Assembly: GCA_018873225.1 (NCBI GenBank)
Contig: JAEILZ010000002.1
Span: 2,542,001 to 2,606,000, forward strand
Source: [Phialemoniopsis] sp. UDSM-2020
Taxonomy: Eukaryota; Ascomycota; Sordariomycetes; Thyridiales; Thyridiaceae
Direction of reading: 5' to 3'
Length of the DNA: 64,000 nucleotides
Position numbers and translations under genes: made by a program. The notes below the pieces were generated by a model that had not been told where the DNA came from, made no database searches, and worked only from the letters and a program-made list of their open reading frames with translations. Of the stretch, positions 46,895 through 57,947 are shown piece by piece (within the stretch, counting starts at the first letter, position 1; each line of letters begins with the position of its first letter).

Positions 46895-47620
46895 TCGAGT
46901 GCATTCTCAAAGCCACTGGTCGAAGTCGAGGATCTTTGTACGTCATGGTGTGCACTGATGCAAGAGAAAAGAAAGTGAAGAAAGGTGAAAAAATAAGTGA
47001 TGGAGGTAAATTCTCGTTAGAAAGAATTATGTGCCTCAGGGGACAGGAGGGCGCGAGCGAGCAGGGTGGGCGGTCGGCTTCTTCGCAGCCTAGCCAGGTG
47101 TCCAAGTTGTAATCCTCGGTAATCGACCGCATCTAGAAATGAATGATGAGCATCAGAGACCATACTCTGGACGTGCAGGCCTAAAGCATGAGGAGAGAAG
47201 TCTGAAGCAAAGGAGAACTACAAAAGGACGAGTGATTCCCCTTTTCCTTGGCGCCAGGCTGGGAAGGCATGTCGACATGGCGCTTCCCCGCCCTCTTGCC
47301 GATTGAGTCACGCCGAGGAGACACATCCACCCCTTATTGGAAGCCACGAGCAGATCAACAACAAAAGAAGGATACGAGAGAAATCGTGACCCGAAATGGT
47401 GCGCATAGCATCGGTATCTTCTCGAGCACGTTTCTAAGTTTTTACAACCTCGAGCAGGGCCTCAGTTCGGCACAATATCGCCCGTGATTACGCCAAGCGG
47501 TCGAGGAAGCATGCCATCAGGCAGACACACGACCAAAAGTACTGGAAAATCTCTGAAGATTACCATATCGTACCCTGAATTCATCTCAAGATTTATTATT
47601 GTCCTCTCTTGGAGTACTCT
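46895..47620. other. Convergent intergenic region
   Basis: About 0.7 kb between the stop codons of the nucleoside transporter and the HET-ankyrin gene. It contains two 3' regions; no gene or repeat was recognised. Confidence 0.45.
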
Positions 47621-50303
47621 CTACGAGCTTAAGTCAGATGCTGTCCTCCCCTTCCCATCCCGAATGTTCGTCCGGGCCCCGGCCTCCTGAACCAACCACT
47701 TCGCGAATAGCTCGTTTTTATGGTGCACCGCTACGTGCAGCGGCGTCCAATCCTCGGAGCCGCCCGTTACATCGAGCACTGCACCATTCCGCAAAAGAAG
47801 CCGCCCAATGTTGATGTCTCCGGCCTCCGCAGCGCACATCATCGGCGTCAACTCCGCTCTGCCGTACCTCACCCTGTCACCATCCACCTTGGCACCGGCC
47901 TCGACCAGCATCTTGACCGCTTCAAGACTACGGGAGGTGATGGCATGGTAGATGGGCGGCTGGCTGCGTCCAAGAGGGTTGGGATCAGCGCCGGCGTTCA
48001 GGAGCTTGAGCATCATGTCGACATTGCCGTACCGGGCAGTCATCTCCAGAGCCGTCACTCCCAGTCCTAGAGATATACCGTTGACGTCCGCCCCAGCCTC
48101 GAGAAGCGCGTCGAGTAGTTCGGACCACTTCTTCACCTCATCGTCAGTGTCAAGACCAGTGATTGATGTGATAAGGGGATGGAAGCCCAAGCCGTCAGCC
48201 TGTGATGGGTTGGCGCCCAAAGCGAGCACAAGGCGCGTCATTTCAGCGTCGCCGCTACCAATTGCAGACGTGAGAGGAGATGGGCCATTGTGTGCGTAGT
48301 CATTGAGGTCGGCTCCGGCTTCCAGAAGCTCACAGACAGCATCCTGGTGACCGGCTTCGACAGCCAGAACTAATGGCGTCAGGTCTTCGCGAGTAGCGGG
48401 ATTGAGGATTGCGCCGTGATCTCTGAGTATGCGTAAGGCACTGACGTTACCCGAGCTCGCAGCCCAGTGAAGAGCAGTCCATCCACCCTCGTCTACGTCA
48501 TTGACATTGGTGGCATCTAGGGCAGACGTGAGCTGGGCAACATCGCCGCTCTCCGCTGCCCGGTGCAGTGCCAGATGACCCTGCTGCCCTGGTCTGACCC
48601 CACGACGAGATGTTTCAAGTCGAAATTCTAGTTCAGATAAGCCCTTCCCGCTCGTGACACGATCAGAGACTGGGTTTTCGTGCAATAGAAGGCAATCGAA
48701 CTCTTCTGCAAGGTAGGTCTCCTCCGTCTCCCCAACAGCCAAAGTCAGGCACACCCACGCCTCAAAGTCGGCCGACTTGGGAAAACGCTCAACGAGCAGC
48801 CCAACCCTGGAGAAAGTCGTCTTGGGAACAAGCGCCTCATCTGCGAGCAGATATGCTGTACCATCAGCCACGGCCCTCTCGAACTCCCTGACACTCTCGG
48901 GACTCTGCTTCCTTGTCTCCTCACTGATGAATCCCACCGTGTAGGCACCCGGATCCTGGCCGTTCTCCAACTCTAGCACCAGACAGCCAGGCTTACTCGG
49001 TGCGATGCACCTCACCTTGCTTGTGCGCCATTTTCGTAGCATTCCCCTACTCGTCCAGGTTCCGGGGGTGATAATCCTGCAATCGACGAGGCCTGGGAAG
49101 GTTGCCGGCGCCCAGCCAGGCCACGCCGCTCTCGGCGGACCATGGAACAGTGCCAGGCGAGTCGCATGAGGCTTTTGTGCTTTATATATCCTCTTCATGG
49201 CGTCCTCGAGGCCGTCGCCTAGCTTCCACTCCAGCTGCAATGTGGGAAACATGGCTCGAGCGTAGTCCAGAGGGTCCCACGCCTGGCGGTAACCACATCC
49301 CATGGCTATATCGGGGAGCGAGACACCATCTTCTCCGTAGAGTCGCAGGCGCCTGAAAGTTTTGCAAAGGCTGGGATACTTCCCAGTGCCATCTTGTTTG
49401 TATCTTTCTCCGACTTCGTCAAGAGCTCTCCGCTCCAGTTCCCCGACCATGTCGAGGAATTTGACAAACCCGGATTTGGTCGCGATGATAGCATTCGTAG
49501 CAAGTTTGATCTCCTGAAAGGTCCATACGCGCGTAGCCCAGGCTGAAGAACATGGTTAGCATGCCATATTTTGGAGGGAGTAGGTTTGAAAGCTACCTAC
49601 TACCACAGGCCAGGACTGACGCTGTCTTGATTGGATCGACAGAGTCCAACCTTAGGCAGAGTGCGTCAAAGATGACCACCATCTGAGCGTTCCTGTAGAT
49701 ATCGGCCATGGCGTTGATGAGTATAGCCTTGAGTTCCTCCTCCACGATTTTCAGAGCTCTCTTCCCACCTGGGATGGCGAGACTGTCGGTCCATATCCAC
49801 TTGATGCCCAGTGGCTCCACGACTGCAAATACCTGTTCCAGTAGACTCTTGTGAAGGCCACGGTTGTCATCATCAGCACCAAGCCCTTGCGACCAGACAT
49901 GTGACAGGGCAGCGTATCCTGCGTCCGGGTTGACGCAAAATTCACCATTCCTGTTCACGCACAAAGCCCCCATTGCCTCTGCCGAGGCCTCTATCTCTTC
50001 GAACGTAGGCTTCAGCAACAGCGAAGGATCATTATGATCTCCTTGAATTGTGAATGACAGGAGCCGTAAGTTGTTCTTGGCCTCGTCCGGAGTCACTCGA
50101 AGGCTATCAAACACTTCATCCAGCTCCTTTTCTCTCCAGTAGCAGAATTCATTCTTCGAGAGTGGATTCGCAACATCATCGGTGATACCCTTGGCGATCA
50201 GATGATCCCTCACTGCTCTGTTGTTTGGAATTCGCTGAGCCTGTGGGGAGATATTGTCCAACGCTGCCAGGATTGCGGAGATATCGTACGAAGAGGACGA
50301 CAT
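47621..50303 (-). CDS. HET-domain protein with ankyrin repeats
   Basis: Two exons on the minus strand, 50303-49601 and 49542-47621, about 874 aa. The first half is a HET domain: YAALSHVWSQGLG, then IKWIWTDSLAIP, INAMADIYRNAQMVVIFDA and, across the intron, WATRVWTFQEIKLA. The C-terminal about 300 residues hold about eight ankyrin repeats (GWTALHWAASSGNVSALRIL, TPLVLAVEAGHQDAVCELLEAGADLN, TPMMCAAEAGDINIGRLLLRNGA and others). HET domains trigger non-self recognition cell death in fungi; here a repeat domain without an NTPase may act as sensor. The exact donor is one of two overlapping GT sites (GTAGTA or GTAGGT), which changes only a residue or two. Confidence 0.9.
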
Positions 50304-52540
50304 GGTGCTACTGATTCACGATCGCGAGGTTATAATGACAAAGAAGACCTCGAAAGTTCCAAGGCATCATCCCTCTATTTATGTAGACTCCTGTCATCAG
50401 AGGAGCGGACATTCTGTGTTACGAATGCGTGTTTGAGCTGAAGAATTGTGGCTGGGGCTGAAACAGGACCGCAGCCCACAACGAGCACAGGCTAATGCAC
50501 GACTGCATGTGATTTCACAAGTCATTCAGTCTAGACCAGCAGGTCCATATATATGTTGCATGCAGTTAGACTCAGTACCAGGAAGAACATTGGTCACCTC
50601 GGCTTGCCTTGGCTGCTGGACTCAATAAGGCTTCTACTGAGCATATATGGTAAGTTACTTGAAGTATCATATGCTAGTTGTATTTCTGTTCTGTGAGTTG
50701 CAATGCCGTTGATGCAAGCATGGATATGTTCTCCGCAAACGACTTTCTGGGATGCTCGCAACTCAATTTTTAATCCCCAATGGATTGAATACGGGATCAT
50801 CATCATTATAATTAATAAGTTTACAACATGCACTGTAAACCAGTTCTGAATTACACAAAGCATTGCAATGTTACTTCACTACGTCATCTTAGTCCTCGGT
50901 TCCTAGAGCGAGTCGTCTGCTTCACCCCTCAACTCACATTCACTTCAACATGCCCTCGCCAACCTCAACACGTCACCTTAACTTCACTGCTTGACAAATC
51001 TCTCACTCTCCTATTGTTTCCATTGTTTGCCCTTCGTGTCGAGTCCTAGCCCTCAAGTCACCCCTTGCAAGCTGTGACCACCCTCCTTCCTCTGCCTTTA
51101 AATACCTGTCTCCTCGTCTCCATCCTCATCATTTTTCCTTTCCTTCCACACCTTTTTCTCTCACTTCCTGAAAGTGGTCTCTCAAGAACCAATATTTTTG
51201 GACACTATCTATCACATGGCACTTCCCTTTTCCTTCACCATGCTTTCTTCTTCTGTTTTATCAACCTTTTTATACTCCCTCCCCCAGATAGTGGTCCTCG
51301 TGTTGGTAAGCCATCTCTCAGTCCAACTCATTCAGTTTCTTGTCACCATCAATGTCCAGTATTCGACTTCGACTTATAGCTCTTTTCTCTTGTGCCAGGC
51401 TGCGACGTGTTAACTAGGTTCTCTCCTTACTAACCCCCCTCTCAACGGAGGGGCCAGGAAAAAACGCGGATTGTGGGTTTCTTCATCCTCGACACGACCT
51501 GCAGCTCATGCCGTACCACCACTCCGGCGAGCCATAGGCATACATGGCTCGGGAGGTCCTGCGCGGGCCTGGGGGACTTCGGTCCTTTGGGCTTTGTGTC
51601 TTGGCCGCCCGCAGCTCGTCCCTGGACCCAGATGACGCTCGGCCCGTTGCTTTTCTCGACCCGCGGGGGCGGAACACCTCGGTGAACCGCAGCTGATGGA
51701 GATAGTGGCCGCCGTGCTATGATAACCATCCTTGCTGCTCTGGTCCCGCACCAATGGACCCTGGACCAGGGCTCCGTGGCAGGAGGAAGCCTAGTACCCC
51801 CATTGCACACCCCGGGGGGAACAGCCGTGTAAACAATGGGAGAGGGCAACATCGTGGGCCCTACCTGTGTAGCCACCCCCCGAGTGTGCTGACGGCAGAG
51901 TGAGAATCTTTGGAACTAGTCCAGGACTTGCCTCCCAGGGGGGGAGAGGCGTCCACGAGTCTCGGTATCACACTACCTCCGAGCTCGACGGTCAGGTGTC
52001 AGGTCTACCCTTTTTTTCAGACCTCAGCGTTTCGACTCAGTGGTTCCTCAAGGTGGGCCTTCGCCAGTAACTCGGTCGAGCGTTTGAAGAGCTCCCGGTG
52101 GGTAAGCCCGGGCCTCGCCATTAGAGGCCGTTTCGCGCCAACCCCCCATGGAGTAACACACTCCTCAGTTTTTGTCAACCGTAACCGCGGACTTGGTGGC
52201 TTGCTGCTCTGTCCAAGGTGAACGTGACCCTGGTATTACACTACCTCCAGGTGTCGCAAACACCACTCTGTGGTGCTCTCTTTTTTCATTGCACTCGCAG
52301 GCTTGCCTGTGATGCGAAGAAGAAACAACAACTTGAGCAAGTTACTTAGTATTGGCGTTGTTTGACGACCTCGTGGGACTTGAAAGCCTCTCGAACCACT
52401 CGTGAAACTCGGCATGATTACCACATGGCTAGCAAGACGCCATGATATTGCATATGAGATAGTTGGAACTGCGTGATCATGCTGCGGGGGTATTGTATTG
52501 TTCTATCATGTACTTAGTCTTGCTGTTTACAATAAACCAT
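50304..52540. other. Large intergenic region, 2.2 kb
   Basis: Starts with the HET gene promoter. From about 50880 to 51420 the plus strand is pyrimidine-rich, like a leader of a transcribed unit. From 51420 to 52300 it becomes GC-rich and hairpin-rich (separate entry). Frames up to 144 codons lack domains. Confidence 0.5.
51420..52300. other. GC-rich, hairpin-rich block, possible element remnant or ncRNA
   Basis: Composition shifts sharply from the T/C-rich flank. Short stems include CCCTGG-A-CCAGGG (near 51760), AGGTCT...AGACCT (near 52000) and CACCAC-TCT-GTGGTG (near 52261). A motif GGTAT(C/T)ACACTACCTCC occurs twice, near 51964 and 52232. No coding frame is convincing. It could be the untranslated part of a non-LTR element, another decayed transposon, or a structured RNA; I cannot decide from sequence. 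Confidence 0.4.
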
Positions 52541-54643
52541 CTACTGACCCTCGGTCAATACGCGAGTCCAGTCAAACTTCCTCCACCGCTTCTTGAACCC
52601 ATCTAACCGCGGATCACTCCGATTCCAACGCCCCTGCCGCTTGATGACATCAGGCTCGGCATCCACCATACCGCCAATGATCTCTCTCGCGAAGAGATCT
52701 CCCTTCGGCCACCTGCTCGCGTCCTCAACGACATGTCCTAGCCCGCCATCCAGGTTGAACCACACGTGGAAGTAGGGCATCTCTTTAGCTATGCTCCTCC
52801 GGAAGGCTTGACGGCCCATGCCCTCGCGAGCCTTCTTCCCAGTGTCGATGATCTTTTTATGTTGTGACCACTCCTCATCGGCCGAGAGCATCGCTTCTCT
52901 GAAGAATGCAGGGGCGGTATCGCCTAGATCGTAGGGGATGGGTACAGCCACAAGCGCAGCGTGGAGACGGCGATGAGGCGCCGCCGCATTCTCGTAGAAC
53001 AGAACATCTCGACCTTGCTCATGAAAGAGGCGTGTCAATGACTTCATGAAGTTGCGAATCTCCTCCCACTCATCATCGTCGCATTCGAGAAGATTGTTGC
53101 GGTGGCTGATGGGTACGATCACCGCCCCTCCTTCGGCGCCCGTCAACTCGGGCTCGGTAGGTAGCGTCAGGAATACTCGGGTCGCTAGGGAGATGATGGG
53201 CGCGATGGGCTGGTCCTGCGGCGGCTTGCGCTCCTCGTGATGGCAGAGCGGACAGCTGTCCAAAATCTTGTTCATTTTCTGGAACTCGTTGACGGCGACG
53301 TTCTTGAGGCTCGTCTCCGATTTGTGCACTCTCTTGGCCAGCTTCTCGGCGTTTTCGTCGAGGTACTCGAGATCGTTGTCGAACTTGCCGTCCTTGGCGA
53401 TGCGCTCGGCCATACGTAGACCTTCGCCGCCAGTCTGGCCGCGCGTGCGACGCTCCTCTCGGACCATGTCCTCGATACTCATCTCCTCGTTTGCGACGAC
53501 AGTACCACGCTCACGACCTCGCTTGTTTTCGACATTCTTAATCTCGCCCCTGGGACCGGCAAGCATACGATTATGAGAAGCGTCGAGGACGACAGCGCGG
53601 TCGTTGTTGATGCCCGAGGAGAAGTTGGCCATGGCAGCGTTGTACTCGGCTTCCAACTTGGCAGCATCGGGTGCTTTGCGCAGCTTGGCTTTCATCATCT
53701 GAGCTCGAAGCCGGTTGAGCGCGGTTTGGTCTAGAGGGACAGCGCGCGTCTGCTCGGGCATGGGCACGCCTTGCATCGGCTCCGGCTCTTCCACGTCCTT
53801 CGGCTCTGGCCCCTTCTTCCGTTCATTATACAGCTCGCCGGTTGGCTTGTCCTTGCCGACAAGCCCTTCGCCGTACAATCTTCTCCTATCCATCTCCATC
53901 TTCTCCTCCCGAGCGTCGTCAAATTCCTGAAGGCTGCCAAAGCGCTCCAAGGCGACTTCGTCCGCTGAGCGGCCAGTCTGCTCGGCAGTTGTGTATACGG
54001 CGTTCAGCCTCGTCATTCGCCATTGAGAGCCTGCGTCGCCAAATGTGTAATCGACATCGTGTTGAGCCGGCAGATCGAGATCGTCAATTGTCTTTCCCGT
54101 GTTCAGGTCCTGTAAGACACCCGAATTTATCTCTCGACTAGAGATGGCCCTCTGCTCCGTTTGCTTGGGCGGAGGACTGGGTTCTCTCTTCTTGCGCTGA
54201 ACGTAGTCGATGTCAATGGCCGAGGGTGCAGTCATCCAGGAATCTCTGACCAAGCCGTCCTTTTCGGGCGTCTTCTCTTCGTCAGGCAGCGGTAGGTCCT
54301 CCTTGGGATCATGAGTTTGGAGATATTCTGGGTCGTTCGGGTTGGCATGCCGATCGCGCCTGCGTTCTCGGTCTTCTCTGTCGCGATGCCTGTGACTGCG
54401 GTGCTTTGACTCGCCTTCGTCTTCGCGAGAATGTCGGGAACGCTTGTGACGATGGCCTTCCTCATCGGAATCCCGATCGTGTGTCTTGTGATGCCTGGAC
54501 TTGCGGTCTCGGTCCGAGGACCTCTCGCGCCGGTGGTGATGCTTGTGTTTCCTCTCGTTTCTTTCGACTCGCCCCTGTTCTTCGCGTTCTCTCTCAGCCT
54601 TCTCTGCGGCGAGAGACTTCTCAAAAACGTCTAGGCCATCCAT
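52541..54643 (-). CDS. CWF19-like splicing-associated protein (CwfJ)
   Basis: Single exon, 700 aa. The N-terminal about 110 residues are an Arg/His/Asp/Ser-rich tail like those of many spliceosomal proteins. The middle part is charged and helical, with a VVLDASHNRMLAGPRG motif. The C-terminal about 250 residues match CwfJ domains 1 and 2: LDSCPLCHHEE, then GAVIVPISHRNNLLECDDDEWEEIRNF, HRRLHAALVAVPIP and PYFHVWFNLDGGLGHVVED, ending WRKFDWT. Cwf19/CWF19L2 proteins act late in spliceosome or intron-lariat handling, and the domain order fits. The gene is divergent from GPN1 by about 390 bp. Confidence 0.92.
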   Translation of the reverse strand: MDGLDVFEKSLAAEKAEREREEQGRVERNERKHKHHHRRERSSDRDRKSRHHKTHDRDSDEEGHRHKRSRHSREDEGESKHRSHRHRDREDRERRRDRHANPNDPEYLQTHDPKEDLPLPDEEKTPEKDGLVRDSWMTAPSAIDIDYVQRKKREPSPPPKQTEQRAISSREINSGVLQDLNTGKTIDDLDLPAQHDVDYTFGDAGSQWRMTRLNAVYTTAEQTGRSADEVALERFGSLQEFDDAREEKMEMDRRRLYGEGLVGKDKPTGELYNERKKGPEPKDVEEPEPMQGVPMPEQTRAVPLDQTALNRLRAQMMKAKLRKAPDAAKLEAEYNAAMANFSSGINNDRAVVLDASHNRMLAGPRGEIKNVENKRGRERGTVVANEEMSIEDMVREERRTRGQTGGEGLRMAERIAKDGKFDNDLEYLDENAEKLAKRVHKSETSLKNVAVNEFQKMNKILDSCPLCHHEERKPPQDQPIAPIISLATRVFLTLPTEPELTGAEGGAVIVPISHRNNLLECDDDEWEEIRNFMKSLTRLFHEQGRDVLFYENAAAPHRRLHAALVAVPIPYDLGDTAPAFFREAMLSADEEWSQHKKIIDTGKKAREGMGRQAFRRSIAKEMPYFHVWFNLDGGLGHVVEDASRWPKGDLFAREIIGGMVDAEPDVIKRQGRWNRSDPRLDGFKKRWRKFDWTRVLTEGQ

Positions 54644-55029
54644 CGAGAAGACTGGTCCGTATTTCGCTCAATTGTAGGAAGCGATGCGCCGAGAACAAGG
54701 TCGAGTATGTGCATCCGAAGCTGTGACGTGATGCTAGAAAATTCGAGCTTCCGATACCAGAGCTCCAAGATTGAGCTCTTCAGCCACTCCACACCAATCC
54801 TTACACCTAGACAATGCCGTTGCACCCCTGTAGCTTAGGCAAACATAGCGTCACTCTGTAGTTAGGTGGGGCTAGACCAGCACCAGAAGGCACCCCGACT
54901 CAGCGCGAGTACTGCCCCGCTCTTTGATATGGAATTTCTTCTTGATGACAAAAGTCTGAATGCGACGAGAATCACAATACGACCAATATCTTCTGTTCAG
55001 ACAGGCCGACTCCCGCACTTTCCACAGAC
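54644..55029. promoter_or_regulatory. Bidirectional promoter, CWF19-like and GPN1
   Basis: 386 bp between the two divergent start codons. It must hold both promoters. No specific element was identified. Confidence 0.5.
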
Positions 55030-56277
55030 ATGGCTTCCAGCTCAGCGCCAGCCGGCGACAAGCCTCGCCAGCCGGTGTCCATCGTTTGTGTAGGCATGGC
55101 AGGTACGTGAGAATCAAGGGCTTGGGAGACATGGTTATACACGTACTGACTGGTCGCTCTAGGATCTGGCAAGACTACATTCATGCAGCGCATCAACGCC
55201 CACCTTCACGCGAAGAAGGAACCTCCATACGTTATCAATCTCGATCCGGCCGTTCTCAATGTGCCGTTCGACAGCAACATTGATATCCGCGACTCGGTCA
55301 ACTACAAGGAGGTCATGAAGCAGTACAATCTCGGTCCCAACGGCGGCATCCTGACGTCGCTGAACCTCTTTGCCACCAAGGTAGACCAGATCCTGCACCT
55401 CCTAGAGAAGAGGACAACCGCAGACCCCGAGAACGCATCTCGCAAACCTATCGAACACATCCTCGTCGACACCCCCGGCCAGATCGAAGTGTTTGTCTGG
55501 TCGGCATCGGGCACTATCCTGCTGGAGTCATTGGCCTCCAGCTTCCCGACCGTCATTGCATACATCATCGACACGCCTCGCACTGCCTCTACCAGCACTT
55601 TCATGAGTAACATGCTGTATGCTTGTAGTATTCTCTACAAGACGAAATTGCCGATGATCCTGGTCTTCAACAAGACAGATGTCAAGGACGCGAGCTTCGC
55701 AAAGGAGTGGATGACGGACTATGACGCCTTCCAGGCAGCCCTGCAAGAGGACGAGTCTAGCAACGCATTTGGCGGAGTCGAGGGGGGTGAGAACATCGGC
55801 GGGACAGGTTATATGGGCAGTCTGCTCAACAGCATGAGCATGATGTTGGAGGAATTCTACGCCCACCTGAGGGTGGTTGGTGTGAGCTCCATGACTGGGC
55901 AAGGCATCGACGAGTTCTTCGCGGCTGTGCAGGAGAAGGCCGAGGAGTTCCGCCAAGACTATCAGCCCGAGCTCGAGAAGCGACGGCAAGACCGGGACGA
56001 TGCTAAGAAGCAGGCTCGCGAGAAGGAGCTCGATAAGATGATGAAGGGAATGAGCTTCAAGGGGGACGCCGGAAAGACACCACTCGAGCGCCACGCCGAG
56101 GACAGCGACGTCGAGGTTGCTAGTGACGGAGACGATGACGATGACGACGATGTTGATCCGGACCAGGAGTACGATAGGGAGGGCTTGCAGTCCCGCTACG
56201 AGGCTGCCATGACCGACAGGGACGACTCGCTTGCAGGTGACGCGAGTTTTGCCAAATATCTACACTCACAAAGATAA
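55030..56277 (+). CDS. NPA3: GPN-loop GTPase 1 (NPA3/XAB1)
   Basis: Two exons, 55030-55102 and 55163-56277, 395 aa. The intron splits the P-loop, and the join gives [16 protein letters not shown]. Further family motifs: NLDPAV, the GPN loop in [30 protein letters not shown]. The C-terminus is a long charged helix with an acidic Asp run (DDDDDDD-like) and ends KYLHSQR. GPN1 helps assemble and import RNA polymerase II. It neighbours the RPB12 subunit gene, whose product is part of the same polymerase; the genes are convergent. Confidence 0.95.
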
Positions 56278-56630
56278 CGGACGGATACTGTCACACATGA
56301 GAACGGTCACTACGGCGCAAAATTTGAGATTTAGGAGCACGGAATGGTGTTGCATGAATTGGCGTTTTGATTGCTTGATACCACAACAATTACTAGAGTA
56401 ATTGAATAGACACAAAAAGATGGAGGAATGCTCCTATGCTTTATGACTCCTGAACGCCTGTACCGAATCTCCCAATGATGAGTGAGTGTGCCACGATTCT
56501 CTATCCTCGAATGCGGTCACCACATGTAAAAAGACTCGCTCCCTCAGCCCAACTCCTCTCCTTCGCCAGAAGAAACACCCTTTGATGTCTTGAATGAATC
56601 CTCAGCGCTGTTTGCGCGGCTGCGACACAC
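56278..56630. other. Convergent intergenic region
   Basis: About 350 bp between the stop codons of GPN1 and RPB12. It holds their 3' regions; nothing else seen. Confidence 0.45.
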
Positions 56631-56923
56631 TCATCTCGCCTCGAACTGGACCATTCTGCACACGATTGTCAGCATTGCCGTCTACGCTGCTTTGTGAGGG
56701 CCGGGCAGTGAACTCACCTCTTGGTGCGCTCCTTGTACAGAACACGGCATCCGCACTCCTTGCATCGGACAGGATCGGAGCGGCGCAGGGTGGTCTTGAT
56801 GCCGCAGTCGCCGCAGAGGTAGTGCATGTTGCCGGCGTCGTTGCTCTCGCTGAAGCTCTTGGGGGCAGAGAGGCCCATGGTCTGGCCGGCGGCCGTGGGG
56901 ACCTGGTATCCTTCGCGCGACAT
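56631..56923 (-). CDS. RPC10: RNA polymerase I/II/III shared subunit RPB12 (RPC10)
   Basis: Two exons on the minus strand, 56923-56718 and 56655-56631, 76 aa. The second exon is only 25 nt and encodes the conserved end: the join gives KERTKRMVQFEAR, exactly the RPB12 tail. The zinc ribbon is C-x2-C-x13-C-x2-C (YLCGDCG, later RCKECG). The ATG at 56921-56923 (MSREGYQVPTA) is used; a longer upstream frame is part of the leader. This small shared subunit is essential in all three nuclear polymerases. Confidence 0.95.
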
Positions 56924-57299
56924 GTTTTGCTTTATCGCGATTCTGTTTGGCAAGATCGAGCTTTTTGCGTGATGTGCAAAGCAAATATGGGGTTGTCTGT
57001 TTGTTGCAGGAAGACTGAAATGCGACTCGAACTTTGGTGATGGAGGGGCTAACAAATAGACGGCTTCGAGACAAAGGCTAAAGGCGGTGAAGAGAAAAAT
57101 AGTTGCGCGATGCAAAGGCGGTGCTAGAAAGATCCGGCAGAATTAGTCAGCGTTCCAAAAGACCAAGCAGCCGAGGCATGAGTGACGTCTTTTTCTCCCC
57201 CTTAGCTTGGCCATCACTTTGCATCGTCTAGTAATGGTCATCAATGGTTGCCAGACCTTGAAGCCCCGTGAAGTTTAGTTTCCTTTCATTCGTTTGAGG
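56924..57299. promoter_or_regulatory. Bidirectional promoter, RPB12 and HIT protein
   Basis: 376 bp between divergent start codons. Contains promoters for both; no element identified. Confidence 0.5.
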
Positions 57300-57872
57300 A
57301 TGGACGAGCCAATTGTTTCATTAGAGCAGGGCTGTCCCTTCTGCCACATTGCAAAGACGTTCCCCACGTACAGTCCGACGAACCCTCCACCTTCTTCGCA
57401 TCCATCGATTAGCCCAGCTATCACCGAGCCCCAGCCCGCGACCTTTGTCGTGCTATCGACGCCTGTCCTCGTTGCTTTCCTCGATATTATGCCGCTTTCT
57501 AGGGGCCACGTTCTGCTCTGCCCTCGAAAGCACCGGCAAAAGCTCACGGAGGTATCGGCCGAGGAGTCTGCGCAGCTCGGGTACTGGCTGCGCATCCTCT
57601 CGGCCGCGATCAGCAAGGCGACGGGCGTACACGACTGGAACGTTGTCCAGAACAATGGTGCTGCGGCAGCGCAGGTCGTGCCACACTGCCACTTCCACAT
57701 CATCCCTCGACCCGAGCTGAGAGAACAGGGCCGGTGGAGTTCACGCTTCACAATGTTCGGGCGCGGGCAGCGGGAAGAATTGATGGACGACGAAGCCGCA
57801 GAAGTCGCGTCCAAAATACGCACGTCTGTCGCCGAAGCATTGAAGGAGGAGACGAGCCAAGCGAAATTTTGA
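57300..57872 (+). CDS. HIT-family (histidine triad) protein
   Basis: Single exon, 190 aa. CPFCHIA near the start is a zinc-type Cys pair found in many HIT proteins. LVAFLDIMPLSRGHVLLCPRKH precedes the histidine triad VVPHCHFHIIPRP (H-x-H-x-H), with NNGAAAAQ just before it, as expected of nucleotide-binding HINT/Fhit-like enzymes. About 30 Pro/Ser-rich residues sit between the Cys motif and the first strand. The family hydrolyses nucleotide conjugates; a specific substrate cannot be given. The ATG at 57300 is the first in frame. Convergent with the aldo-keto reductase gene (75 bp apart). Confidence 0.92.
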   Translation: MDEPIVSLEQGCPFCHIAKTFPTYSPTNPPPSSHPSISPAITEPQPATFVVLSTPVLVAFLDIMPLSRGHVLLCPRKHRQKLTEVSAEESAQLGYWLRILSAAISKATGVHDWNVVQNNGAAAAQVVPHCHFHIIPRPELREQGRWSSRFTMFGRGQREELMDDEAAEVASKIRTSVAEALKEETSQAKF

Positions 57873-57947
57873 ATATCAGACCTTTTTTTTTTATTGATAC
57901 ACACACTATCTATGTATAGGCTAGCGACCGCCTTTGCACGAGCAGGC

